Below, one piece after another: positions 36,059-44,307 of a stretch of DNA of 64,000 bases. The number at the start of each line of letters is the position of its first letter. Position 1 is the first letter of the stretch. Source of the DNA: CAYWMY01 sp046352935. GTDB lineage: Bacteria; Pseudomonadota; Gammaproteobacteria; Steroidobacterales; Steroidobacteraceae. The stretch lies in the NCBI GenBank assembly GCA_046352935.1, contig JAXMGR010000013.1, forward strand, positions 1 through 64,000. Direction: 5' to 3'. Made by a program: the position numbers and the translations under genes. The notes beneath the pieces were generated by a model that had not been told where the DNA came from, made no database searches, and saw nothing but the letters and a program-made list of their open reading frames with translations.

Positions 36059-39000
36059 TCAACCGTCGAGGCGCGGCCCGTAGACGAGCCTCACGGCGTC
36101 GCGGCCCGCGAGCGCCGTCAGGCGTTCGACGAGCTCCCGCGTGGGCCGCACGCTCCAGGCCTCGCCGAGCGCGATCGCCGCACGCGCATCGCTGCCGCTG
36201 TAGTGCAGCATCACGGCGCAGCTGCCGCTGCGGAACGGCTGCAGCGCCGACTCCAGTCCGCGCAGGAACGAGCCGCCGTCGCCCCGCGCCTGCCAGCGGA
36301 TCACGATACGGCGCGCGTTCTGCTCGCGCGCCTGGTCCACGGGAGTGATCCGCTTCGCGTTCAGGCGCCAGTCCTCGATGAAATCGTCGAAGCGGAGCTG
36401 GCCCTCGACGATGACGATCGCGTCCTTCGCGAGGATCTCGCGATGCTGCTGGTACAGCTCCTCGAACAGCGACACCTCCAGCCGGCCGCTGCGATCGTCG
36501 AGCAGCAGCGTCACGCGCGTGCCGCGGCGACGCACCTCCAGCACGAGTCCGCCGACGGTGACGCTGCGGCCGCCGCCGAAGCCGCGCTGCTCACCCACCG
36601 GCTTCGCGCCCGCGATGTCCGCGATGCGCCCGGACACGAGGTGCTTCATCTCCTCGGCGTACTCGGCGATCGGGTGCCCCGTCAGGTAGAGCCCGAGCGT
36701 CTCGCGCTCTCCGGCCAGGCGCACGGCCTCGTTCCACTCGGGGATGGTCTCGCCCGGCAGCTCGGGCGTGGACCCCGCGTCGGCCGCCGGCGCGGCGAGG
36801 CCGAACAGGTCGTTCTGCCCCGCGGCGATCGCGCGCGTGTTCTGCTCGCCGAGCTGCATGGCCGCCGGGAGCTGGTGCATGAGCGTCGCGCGGTTGACAC
36901 CGATGCGGTCGAGGCAACCCGCGCGGATCAGTGCCTCCAGCGTGCGCCGGTTGATCCGCTGCAAGTCCAGGCGCCGACAGAAGTCGGCGAGTGAGCGGAA
37001 AGGGCCTCCCCGCTCGCGCTCGGCGATCAGCGCCTCGACGGCGCCCTCGCCCACGCCCTTCACGGCGCCGAGGCCATAGCGGATGGTGCGGTCGTCGGCC
37101 ACCGTGAAGCGGTACACCGACTCGTTGACGTCCGGTGGCTGCACCACGAGCCCCAGGCTCGCGCACTCGTCGATGAAGGTCACGACCTTGTCGGTCTTGT
37201 CCATGTCCGAGGACAGCACCGCGGCCATGAACGCGGCGGGATGGTGCGCCTTCAGCCAGGCGGTCTGGTAGGACAGCAGCGCGTAGGCGGCGGAGTGCGA
37301 CTTGTTGAAGCCGTATCCCGCGAACTTCTCCATGAGGTCGAAGATGTGCGCGGCCTGCGCTTCGCGTACGCCCTGCGCCACCGCGCCCTGGACGAACACC
37401 GAGCGCTGCTTGGCCATCTCCTCGGGCTTCTTCTTGCCCATGGCGCGGCGGAGCAGGTCGGCGCCGCCCAGCGTGTAACCCGCGAGCACCTGCGCGATCT
37501 GCATGACCTGTTCCTGGTACAGGATCACGCCGTAGGTCGGCTTGAGCACTGGCTCGAGCCTCGGATGCAGGTAGTCGACGGGGCGGTCGCTGCGACCATG
37601 CTTGCGGTCGATGAAGTCGTCCACCATGCCCGACTGCAGCGGGCCGGGGCGGAAGAGCGCCACGAGGGCCACGATGTCCTCGAAGCAGTCCGGCTGCAGC
37701 CGCCGGACCAGGTCCTTCATGCCGCGTGATTCGAGCTGGAACACGGCGGTCGTGCGGCAGGCCTTCAGCAGCTGGAAGGTGCGCGCGTCGTCGAGCGGCA
37801 GCCGGTTGACGTCGAGCGGCTCCTCGCCGCGTGCGGTGCTTCCCGCGTTGATGATGGCGAGCGCCCAGTCGATGATGGTCAGCGTGCGCAGGCCGAGGAA
37901 GTCGAACTTGACGAGGCCTGCCTGTTCGACGTCGTCCTTGTCGAACTGCGTGACCACGCCGCTGCCGCCCTCTTCGCAGTAGAGCGGTGCGAAATCGGTC
38001 AGCTCCGAGGGTGCTATGACGACGCCGCCCGCGTGCGTGCCGGCGCTGCGTGCGAGCCCCTCGAGCGAGAGCGCGAGGTCGATGATCTCCCGGACCTCCT
38101 CCTCGCCCTCGTAGCGGCGCTCGAGTTCCGGCTCCTTCTCCAGCGCGTCCTTCAGTTCGATACCGAGCTCGAAGGGGATCAGCTTGGCGATGCCGTCCAC
38201 GAAACCGTAGGGATGACCGAGCACGCGCCCCACGTCGCGCACCACCGCCTTCGCCGCCATGGTGCCGAAGGTGATGATCTGCGAGACCTTCTCGCGGCCG
38301 TACTTGTGCGCGACATAGTCGATGACGCGGTCGCGACCGACCACGCAGAAGTCGATGTCGAAGTCCGGCATCGACACGCGCTCGGGATTCAGGAAACGCT
38401 CGAACAGCAGGTCGTGCTGCAGGGGGTCCAGGTCCGTGATGCCGAGTGCCCAGGCGACCAGCGATCCGGCACCGGAGCCGCGGCCGGGCCCGACGGGCAC
38501 GCCGTTGCCGCGCGCCCAGCGGATGAAGTCGGCGACGATGAGGAAGTAGCCCTCGAAGCCCATCTTGCAGACGACCTCGAGTTCGATGGCGAGGCGCGCG
38601 AGGTACTCCTCCCGCGGCAGGACCCGCACCTGCAGCGCCGGCGCCGCCTCGATGGCAGCGAGCCTGTTCTCCAGCCCCACCGCGGCCTCCGCGCGCAGGA
38701 AGTCCGCCGTGCTCCGCGCGCCGGGCACCGGATACGCGGGCAGGAACGACTTGCCGAGCCGCACCTCGACCGAACATCGCTTCGCGATCTCGACCGTCTG
38801 CTCCAGCGCCGCGGGCATGTCGGCGAAGAGCTGCGCCATGTCCGCGGGCGTGCGCAGGAACTGCTGCTCGCTGTAGCGGCGCGCGCGACCCGCGTCCGCG
38901 AGCTGGGTGCCGTCGTGGATGCACACCCGTGCCTCGTGCGCCTCGAACTCACCGGGCGTGAGGAACCGGACATCGTTCGTCGCGACGATGGGCGCCGGCG

Positions 39001-39577
39001 CGCCGTCGAGGAACTGCGCCAGCCGCCGCAGGTACTCCTCCTCGCCCGCGCGGCCGGTGCGCTGGACCTCGAGGTAGAACCGGTCGCCGAAGAGCGCGGT
39101 CCAGTGCCCGAGCAACCGGCGCGCCTCGTCATCGCGACCCGCCAGCAGCGCCCGACCGATGCCGCCCTCGCGCGCACCGGACAGGCACAGCAGTCCCGCC
39201 GCCGACTGTGCGTCGAGCCACCCGGGATCGACCGTCGGCACGCCACGCTGCCAGCCCTGCGTGTAGGCACGCGAGACGAGCCGCGTGAGATTGCGGTATC
39301 CCGGCAGGTTCTGCGCGAGCAGCGTGAGCCGCGATGCCTCGACACGTTCACCGGCCTCGCGCAGCCACAGGTCGACCCCGATGACCGGCTTCACGCCCCG
39401 CTCCATCGCGGCGCGATAGAACTTCACCATCGCGAAGAGATTCGCCTGGTCGGTCAGCGCGACGGCCGGCATGCCGGCCGCAGCCACGGCTTCCATCAGC
39501 TCCGGCACGCGCACGAGTCCGTCGGCGAGCGAGTACTCGGTGTGGACGCGCAGGTGGACGAAGCCTGGAACGCTCAT
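36059..39577 (-). CDS. dnaE: DNA polymerase III alpha subunit
   Basis: This is the catalytic subunit of the replicative polymerase. The 1172-residue product begins with a PHP domain (VHLRVHTEYSLADGLVRVPE), has the palm with the catalytic aspartates in MPDFDIDFC (around residue 405), GRGSGAGSLVAWALGITDLD just before, the fingers, a helix-hairpin-helix region (INRRTLEALIRAGCLDRIG) and a C-terminal OB fold (VTVGGLVLEVRRRGTRVTLL) with the clamp-binding tail. The length is close to E. coli (1160). The ATG at 39577 gives the normal MSVPGFVHLRVH start. It is downstream of rnhB, the conserved order. Confidence 0.97.
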   Translation of the reverse strand: MSVPGFVHLRVHTEYSLADGLVRVPELMEAVAAAGMPAVALTDQANLFAMVKFYRAAMERGVKPVIGVDLWLREAGERVEASRLTLLAQNLPGYRNLTRLVSRAYTQGWQRGVPTVDPGWLDAQSAAGLLCLSGAREGGIGRALLAGRDDEARRLLGHWTALFGDRFYLEVQRTGRAGEEEYLRRLAQFLDGAPAPIVATNDVRFLTPGEFEAHEARVCIHDGTQLADAGRARRYSEQQFLRTPADMAQLFADMPAALEQTVEIAKRCSVEVRLGKSFLPAYPVPGARSTADFLRAEAAVGLENRLAAIEAAPALQVRVLPREEYLARLAIELEVVCKMGFEGYFLIVADFIRWARGNGVPVGPGRGSGAGSLVAWALGITDLDPLQHDLLFERFLNPERVSMPDFDIDFCVVGRDRVIDYVAHKYGREKVSQIITFGTMAAKAVVRDVGRVLGHPYGFVDGIAKLIPFELGIELKDALEKEPELERRYEGEEEVREIIDLALSLEGLARSAGTHAGGVVIAPSELTDFAPLYCEEGGSGVVTQFDKDDVEQAGLVKFDFLGLRTLTIIDWALAIINAGSTARGEEPLDVNRLPLDDARTFQLLKACRTTAVFQLESRGMKDLVRRLQPDCFEDIVALVALFRPGPLQSGMVDDFIDRKHGRSDRPVDYLHPRLEPVLKPTYGVILYQEQVMQIAQVLAGYTLGGADLLRRAMGKKKPEEMAKQRSVFVQGAVAQGVREAQAAHIFDLMEKFAGYGFNKSHSAAYALLSYQTAWLKAHHPAAFMAAVLSSDMDKTDKVVTFIDECASLGLVVQPPDVNESVYRFTVADDRTIRYGLGAVKGVGEGAVEALIAERERGGPFRSLADFCRRLDLQRINRRTLEALIRAGCLDRIGVNRATLMHQLPAAMQLGEQNTRAIAAGQNDLFGLAAPAADAGSTPELPGETIPEWNEAVRLAGERETLGLYLTGHPIAEYAEEMKHLVSGRIADIAGAKPVGEQRGFGGGRSVTVGGLVLEVRRRGTRVTLLLDDRSGRLEVSLFEELYQQHREILAKDAIVIVEGQLRFDDFIEDWRLNAKRITPVDQAREQNARRIVIRWQARGDGGSFLRGLESALQPFRSGSCAVMLHYSGSDARAAIALGEAWSVRPTRELVERLTALAGRDAVRLVYGPRLDG

Positions 39578-39661
39578 GACGTGACGGAGAACCTCGCGAA
39601 GGAATGCGCCGCGCACAGAGCCGCGCGCCGCCAGGGACCGCATCGCCGGCGACGCGGCCGG

Positions 39662-40279
39662 TCAGGGCTGAGCGTCGGGAAGCGCCGGGCCAGCGGCGGA
39701 TTTTACCGGCGCGAAGGAGCGCCTGTGCAGCGGCGTGGGGCCGAGTCGCCGGAGTGCCTCGAGATGCGCGGGCGTCGGATAGCCCTTGTGGCGCGCGAAC
39801 CCGTAACCGGGGTAGCGCGCATCGACGGCAGACATCCAGGCATCGCGCGTCGTCTTGGCGAGGATCGAGGCGGCGCTGATGGCCGGAATCTTCGCATCAC
39901 CCTTGATGATGACTTCGAAGCTGCACGAAAAGCCGAGCCTCGCGAGCGACGGGGCGCGATTGCCGTCGAACTGCACATGGCCGGGTGGAACACGCAGCGC
40001 GAGCAATGCGCGTCGCATGGCGAGCCAGGTCGCTTCGAGAATATTAAGGACGTCGATCTCGGCGTGATCCGCGAAACCCAGGCCGAACGCGAGCGCCCGC
40101 GCGCGGATCTCGGGCGCCAGGCGGTCGCGCTCCGCCTCTTCGAGCGTCTTGGAATCGGCGAGACCGGCGATGGGACGGGCGGGGTCGAGGATCACCGCCG
40201 CAGCCACGACGGGACCCGCGAGCGGTCCCCGGCCGGCCTCGTCCACTCCCGCGACGAACCCCGGCAGCGCGCCCGTCAT
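39662..40279 (-). CDS. rnhB: ribonuclease HII
   Basis: This enzyme removes ribonucleotides from RNA/DNA hybrids. The 205-residue product has AGVDEAGRGPLAGPVVAAAV (catalytic Asp and Glu), GLADSKTLEEAERDRL and SAASILAKTTRDAWM, with HKGYPTPAHLEALRRLG near the end. The start overlaps the lpxB stop by four bases. Confidence 0.96.
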   Translation of the reverse strand: MTGALPGFVAGVDEAGRGPLAGPVVAAAVILDPARPIAGLADSKTLEEAERDRLAPEIRARALAFGLGFADHAEIDVLNILEATWLAMRRALLALRVPPGHVQFDGNRAPSLARLGFSCSFEVIIKGDAKIPAISAASILAKTTRDAWMSAVDARYPGYGFARHKGYPTPAHLEALRRLGPTPLHRRSFAPVKSAAGPALPDAQP

Positions 40280-41433
40280 CGCCGCCCCGCCGCGCGGTCC
40301 GCGAGCGCCAGCACGGCCTCCGCCGCCCGCTCGCTCGCATGCCGACGCAGTGTCCCGTGGATCTCCCGGAACAGCGCCTCGAGTTCCCGCCGGTGACCCT
40401 CGTCATCGAGCGAACGCAGCACCGCGGGAGCCAGCACCTCCGGCTGCACCTCGTCCTGGATGAATTCGTCGACCACCCGCCTTCCCGCCAGCAGGTTGGG
40501 CTGGGCGATGAACGGCGCCTTCACGAGCCGGAACAATCGCAGCAGACCCGCGGTCGGCGCGGCCACGCGATACGCCACGACCATCGGGCGCTTGCAGAGC
40601 AGCGCCTCCAGCGTCGCGGTCCCGGAAGCGACCAGAGCCGCATCGGCCGCGGTCAGTACGGTCTCGGCCCCGCCGTCGTGCAGCCGGACCGGGACCCCGG
40701 CGGCGTGCTGCGCCAGCGCCCGCGCGAAGACATCGCTCAATGCGGGCCGCGTCATCGCCGCGACAAACTGCAGCGTGGGGCGTTCCTGCGCGAGCCGGCG
40801 GATGCTGCGCGCGAACGGCACGGCGAGGCGCTGCACCTCGGACTGCCGGCTGCCGGGCAGCACCGCCAGCACCTGCGCGCCATCACCGAGCCCCAGCGCC
40901 GATCGCGCGGCGGCACGATCGGGCTCGAGCGGAATGCGGTCCGCGAGCGGATGCCCGACGAACTCCGCCGCGAGCCCGTGGCCTTCATAGAAGGCCGGTT
41001 CGAACGGCAGCAGACAGAGCACCCGGTCGAGGCTCTGCGCCATGTGGCGGACCCGCCCCCGCCGCCAGGCCCAGACCTGCGGACTCACGTACTGCACGGT
41101 GCGCATGCCCGCCGCATGCAGCTCGCGTGCAAGGCCCAGGTTGAACTCCGGCGCGTCGATGCCGACGAAGACGTCGGGCCGACGGCCCATGAATTCCGCG
41201 AGGATCCGGCGCCGCAGTCCCAGGATGCGCGGCAGGTGCCGCAGCACCTCGAACAGGCCCATCACCGCCAGGCTCTCCGCGCTCGCGAGCACCTCGCAGC
41301 CCGCGGCTGTCATCTGCGGTCCCGCGACGCCGAAGAAACGCGTGTCCGGGCGGCGCGCGAGCACGGCACGCATGAGCTCGGCGCCCAGCCGGTCCCCCGA
41401 AGCCTCTCCCGCGACGACGGCGATGGACAGCAT
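40276..41433 (-). CDS. lpxB: lipid-A-disaccharide synthase
   Basis: This is a peripheral membrane glycosyltransferase joining UDP-2,3-diacylglucosamine with lipid X. The 385-residue product has VVAGEASGDRLGAELMRAV at the N-terminus, FVGIDAPEFNLGLARELHAA, YVSPQVWAWRRGRV and AVLPGSRQSEVQRL, then VASGTATLEALLCKRPMVV. It lies 15 bases after lpxA and overlaps rnhB: the lpxD-fabZ-lpxA-lpxB-rnhB-dnaE order of gammaproteobacteria. Confidence 0.97.
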   Translation of the reverse strand: MLSIAVVAGEASGDRLGAELMRAVLARRPDTRFFGVAGPQMTAAGCEVLASAESLAVMGLFEVLRHLPRILGLRRRILAEFMGRRPDVFVGIDAPEFNLGLARELHAAGMRTVQYVSPQVWAWRRGRVRHMAQSLDRVLCLLPFEPAFYEGHGLAAEFVGHPLADRIPLEPDRAAARSALGLGDGAQVLAVLPGSRQSEVQRLAVPFARSIRRLAQERPTLQFVAAMTRPALSDVFARALAQHAAGVPVRLHDGGAETVLTAADAALVASGTATLEALLCKRPMVVAYRVAAPTAGLLRLFRLVKAPFIAQPNLLAGRRVVDEFIQDEVQPEVLAPAVLRSLDDEGHRRELEALFREIHGTLRRHASERAAEAVLALADRAAGRR

Positions 41434-41448
41434 CGCGGCCCCGTCCGT

Positions 41449-42222
41449 TCAGCGCACGATGCTGCGGGTCGAACGCTGCAGGAACTCGACGAACGGCTGC
41501 ACCTCGGAACGTTCCGCCGCAAGCTTCCCGAGTTCGGCCGTGGCCTCGGTCAGCCTCAGCCCCGAGCGGTACAGCACGCGGTAGGCGAGCTTGATGCCCG
41601 CGATCTGCCCGGGCGGGAATCCGCGGCGCCGCAGCCCCTCCGTGTTGATGCCGAAGGGCCCGGCCGGATGGCCCGACACCATGAGATACGGCGGCACGTC
41701 CTTCGTCACCGAGCTGTTGTTGCCGATGAAGGCGTGTGCGCCGACCCGGCAGTACTGGTGGACTCCCGAGAAGCCCGCGACGATGACCCAGTCGCCGAGC
41801 TCCACGTGCCCTCCCAGCGTCGCGAGGTTCGCCATGATGACGTTGTCGCCGATCCGGCAGTCGTGCGCGATGTGCGTCGTCGCCATGAACCAGCCGTCGT
41901 TGCCGATGCGCGTGACGCCCCGGTCCTGCACGGTGCCGCGATTGACCGTGCAGCCCTCGCGGAACACGTTGCGGTCGCCGATCTCGAGACGCGTGGGTTC
42001 GCCGCGGTACTTCCTGTCCTGGGGCGCGTCGCCGATGGACGCGAACTGGTAGACGACGTTGTCGCGTCCCATGACCGTCGGTCCGTTGACGACCGCGTGC
42101 GGTCCGATGCGGCAGCCCGGCCCCAGCCGCACGCCGGCGCCGACGACGGCATACGGCCCCACGACCACATCCTCCGCGAGCTCCGCCTCGCCCGAGACGA
42201 CCGCGCGCGGGTCGATGGTCAC
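41449..42222 (-). CDS. lpxA: UDP-N-acetylglucosamine acyltransferase
   Basis: This is the first enzyme of lipid A synthesis, transferring a hydroxyacyl chain from ACP. The 257 residues consist of left-handed beta-helix hexapeptide repeats (IDPRAVVSGEAELAEDVVVG onward), with the catalytic histidine region MANLATLGGHVELGDWV, GFSGVHQYCRVGAHAFIG and a helical C-terminal tail. The start overlaps the fabZ stop by four bases. Confidence 0.97.
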   Translation of the reverse strand: MTIDPRAVVSGEAELAEDVVVGPYAVVGAGVRLGPGCRIGPHAVVNGPTVMGRDNVVYQFASIGDAPQDRKYRGEPTRLEIGDRNVFREGCTVNRGTVQDRGVTRIGNDGWFMATTHIAHDCRIGDNVIMANLATLGGHVELGDWVIVAGFSGVHQYCRVGAHAFIGNNSSVTKDVPPYLMVSGHPAGPFGINTEGLRRRGFPPGQIAGIKLAYRVLYRSGLRLTEATAELGKLAAERSEVQPFVEFLQRSTRSIVR

Positions 42223-42674
42223 TTGACCTCCGGCGCCACCATGATCGATGCGCTCGCCGCGACCTCGCCGCCGACGGACGCGCGGGCGTCGAATTTCCAG
42301 ATGCCGCGGAGCTGCCGCGTGATCTTCGCCTCGAGCAGCAGCTGGTCACCCGGCACGACCGGGCGGCGGAACCGCGCCTCGTCGATGCCGACGAAATAGA
42401 GCTTGGTGTCCTCGTTCGGCACCACGCCGGCGGAGCGGTAGGCGAGCACGCCCGCCGACTGCGCCAGCGCCTCCAGGATCAGCACGCCGGGCATCACGGG
42501 ACGCGACGGGAAATGCCCGTTGAAGAACGGCTCGTTGTAGCTCACGTTCTTGATCGCGCGGATCGATTCGCCGGGGACGCATTCCAGCACGCGATCGACC
42601 AGCAGCATCGGATAGCGATGCGGCAGCTGCCTGAGGATGTCCTGGATGTCGAGCTGCTGCGCTTCGGCGCTCAT
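42219..42674 (-). CDS. fabZ: 3-hydroxyacyl-ACP dehydratase FabZ
   Basis: This enzyme dehydrates 3-hydroxyacyl-ACP in fatty-acid elongation and competes with LpxA/LpxD for hydroxyacyl-ACP. The 151-residue hot-dog-fold product has LPHRYPMLLVDRVLE, the catalytic histidine in NEPFFNGHFPSRPVMPGVL and the glutamate in ILEALAQSAGVLA. The ATG at 42674 overlaps the lpxD stop as ATGA. Confidence 0.97.
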   Translation of the reverse strand: MSAEAQQLDIQDILRQLPHRYPMLLVDRVLECVPGESIRAIKNVSYNEPFFNGHFPSRPVMPGVLILEALAQSAGVLAYRSAGVVPNEDTKLYFVGIDEARFRRPVVPGDQLLLEAKITRQLRGIWKFDARASVGGEVAASASIMVAPEVK

Positions 42675-43714
42675 GTCTGCTGGCCTCCCCGTGATTCCCG
42701 GCCACGCTCCCCGCCCTCGAGGCGAGCGACGCGGTCGAACAACTCGTCCAGATGCTTCAGGCGCGCGACGAGCCGGCGCCACAGCGAAACGTCCATGGCC
42801 GGCATCGTCGACGAATACATGCCGGGTCCCTTCAGTGTCCGCGTCACCGAACTCTGCCCCGTGATCACGACCCCGTCGCCGACCTCGATGTGTCCTGCGA
42901 AACCGACGTTACCCGCGATCATGCAGTTGCGCCCGATGCGCGTCGAGCCGGAGATCCCCGACAGGGCAGCGATCACCGTGTGCGCCCCGACATGCACGTT
43001 GTGCGCGACCATCACCAGGTTGTCGATGCGCACGCCGTCCTCGATGACGGTGTCGTCGATGGCGCCGCGGTCGACGGTCGTGTTGGCGCCGATGTCGACA
43101 TCGTCGCCGACGACGACGCCGCCCACCTGCGGCACACGCACCCAGCCGCCGCGGTCCGGCGCGAACCCGAACCCGTCCGCGCCGAGCACGGCGCCGGCGT
43201 GCACGACGCAGCGCCGGCCGATGCGGACCCCGGGGTAGACGGTCACGCGGGCGATGAGGCGTGTGTCGTCACCGACCCGCGCGCCCGATCCGACGACGCA
43301 GCCGGGCCCGACGAGCACACGCTCCCCGATCACTGCACCGTCGTCGACGACCGCGCCGGCCGCGACGCAGGCGGTCGACGCGACGCGCGCGCCCGCGGCC
43401 ACGACGGCCGTGACATGCACGCCGGGTGACGGCGGCGGTGCCGGATGCAGCAGCGTCGCGATGCGCGCGTAGTCGGCGTAGGGATTGGTCGAGAGGAGGC
43501 TCGCGACCGGACACTCCGCTGCGGAAGCGGCGTCGAGGACGACGGCCGTCGCCGCCGTCCCGACGAGCTGGCGCCGGTACTTCGGATTCGCGAGGAAGCC
43601 GAGACAGCCGGGACCGGCGGCAGCCAGCGAACCCACCCGATCGACGATCAGGTCCGGGTCGCCCTCGAGCTCGAGCCCAAAGCGGACCGCGAGTTCGCCG
43701 AGCGTTACCGCCAT
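42671..43714 (-). CDS. lpxD: UDP-3-O-acylglucosamine N-acyltransferase
   Basis: This is the third enzyme of lipid A synthesis. The 347-residue product has an N-terminal uridine-binding domain (LGFLANPKYRRQLVGTAATA) and a hexapeptide-repeat helix with NTTVDRGAIDDTVIEDGVRI, MVAHNVHVGAHTVIAALSGI and the acyl-site GFAGHIEVGDGVVITGQSSV, ending in a C-terminal helix. It lies 18 bases after skp and is coupled to fabZ. Confidence 0.97.
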   Translation of the reverse strand: MAVTLGELAVRFGLELEGDPDLIVDRVGSLAAAGPGCLGFLANPKYRRQLVGTAATAVVLDAASAAECPVASLLSTNPYADYARIATLLHPAPPPSPGVHVTAVVAAGARVASTACVAAGAVVDDGAVIGERVLVGPGCVVGSGARVGDDTRLIARVTVYPGVRIGRRCVVHAGAVLGADGFGFAPDRGGWVRVPQVGGVVVGDDVDIGANTTVDRGAIDDTVIEDGVRIDNLVMVAHNVHVGAHTVIAALSGISGSTRIGRNCMIAGNVGFAGHIEVGDGVVITGQSSVTRTLKGPGMYSSTMPAMDVSLWRRLVARLKHLDELFDRVARLEGGERGRESRGGQQT

Positions 43715-43732
43715 GCCGGCCCCAGCGTGGAG

Positions 43733-44293
43733 TTACTTCTTCGGTGTCGGGCTCGCGGGAGCCGCAGCCGGAGCGGGAGCCGCCGGAGCCTTCGCCTTGA
43801 GTGCCGAGATGACCTGCGCCGTCACGTCGATGCCCTCGCCCGCGTACACGACGCCGTCCGAGAGCACGAGATCGTAGCCATTGGCCTTGGCGTAGGCCTG
43901 CACTTCGCCGAGCAGCAGACGGTTGATCTTCCCGATCTCCTCGTTGCGACGCAGGTTGATGTCCTCCTGCATGTCGTTCGCGCGGCGCTGCAGCTCGCGC
44001 TGTCCCTCACCGACCTCACGCTCGACCTTCGCGCGCTCGGCCTCGGCCATCACCGCGCCGTCGCGCTGCAGCTTGTCCGCCTTGTCCTTCAGCGACTTCT
44101 GCAGGTTCACGAGTTCCCGCTGCTTCGGACCGAACTCGTTCTCCAGCGTCGAGGCCGCGACCTTCGCCTGCGGCGACTCCTCCAGCAGCTTCTGGTAGTT
44201 CACATAACCGATCTTGAGATCGGCGGCCTGGGTCGCCGATGCGAACGCCAGCGCGAACGCGGCACCCAGCAGACAGGTCTTGATCGTCTTCAT
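43733..44293 (-). CDS. skp: periplasmic chaperone Skp (OmpH)
   Basis: This trimeric chaperone holds unfolded outer-membrane proteins on the way to BamA. The 186-residue product has a signal peptide (about 1-23, ending ATQAADLKIG), a long alpha-helical coiled-coil region (about 45-125, rich in Arg/Glu/Gln) and a small beta core (YDLVLSDGVVYAGEGIDVT). The C-terminal tail is an alanine/proline-rich extension (APAAPAPAAAPASPTPKK) not found in E. coli Skp. It lies between bamA and lpxD as usual. Confidence 0.93.
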   Translation of the reverse strand: MKTIKTCLLGAAFALAFASATQAADLKIGYVNYQKLLEESPQAKVAASTLENEFGPKQRELVNLQKSLKDKADKLQRDGAVMAEAERAKVEREVGEGQRELQRRANDMQEDINLRRNEEIGKINRLLLGEVQAYAKANGYDLVLSDGVVYAGEGIDVTAQVISALKAKAPAAPAPAAAPASPTPKK

Positions 44294-44307
44294 TGCAGCC
44301 CTTCTCG

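Noticed and set aside
38033..40396. Plus-strand open frame opposite dnaE and rnhB
   Set aside because: No family features, and it crosses two well-defined genes and their intergenic region.
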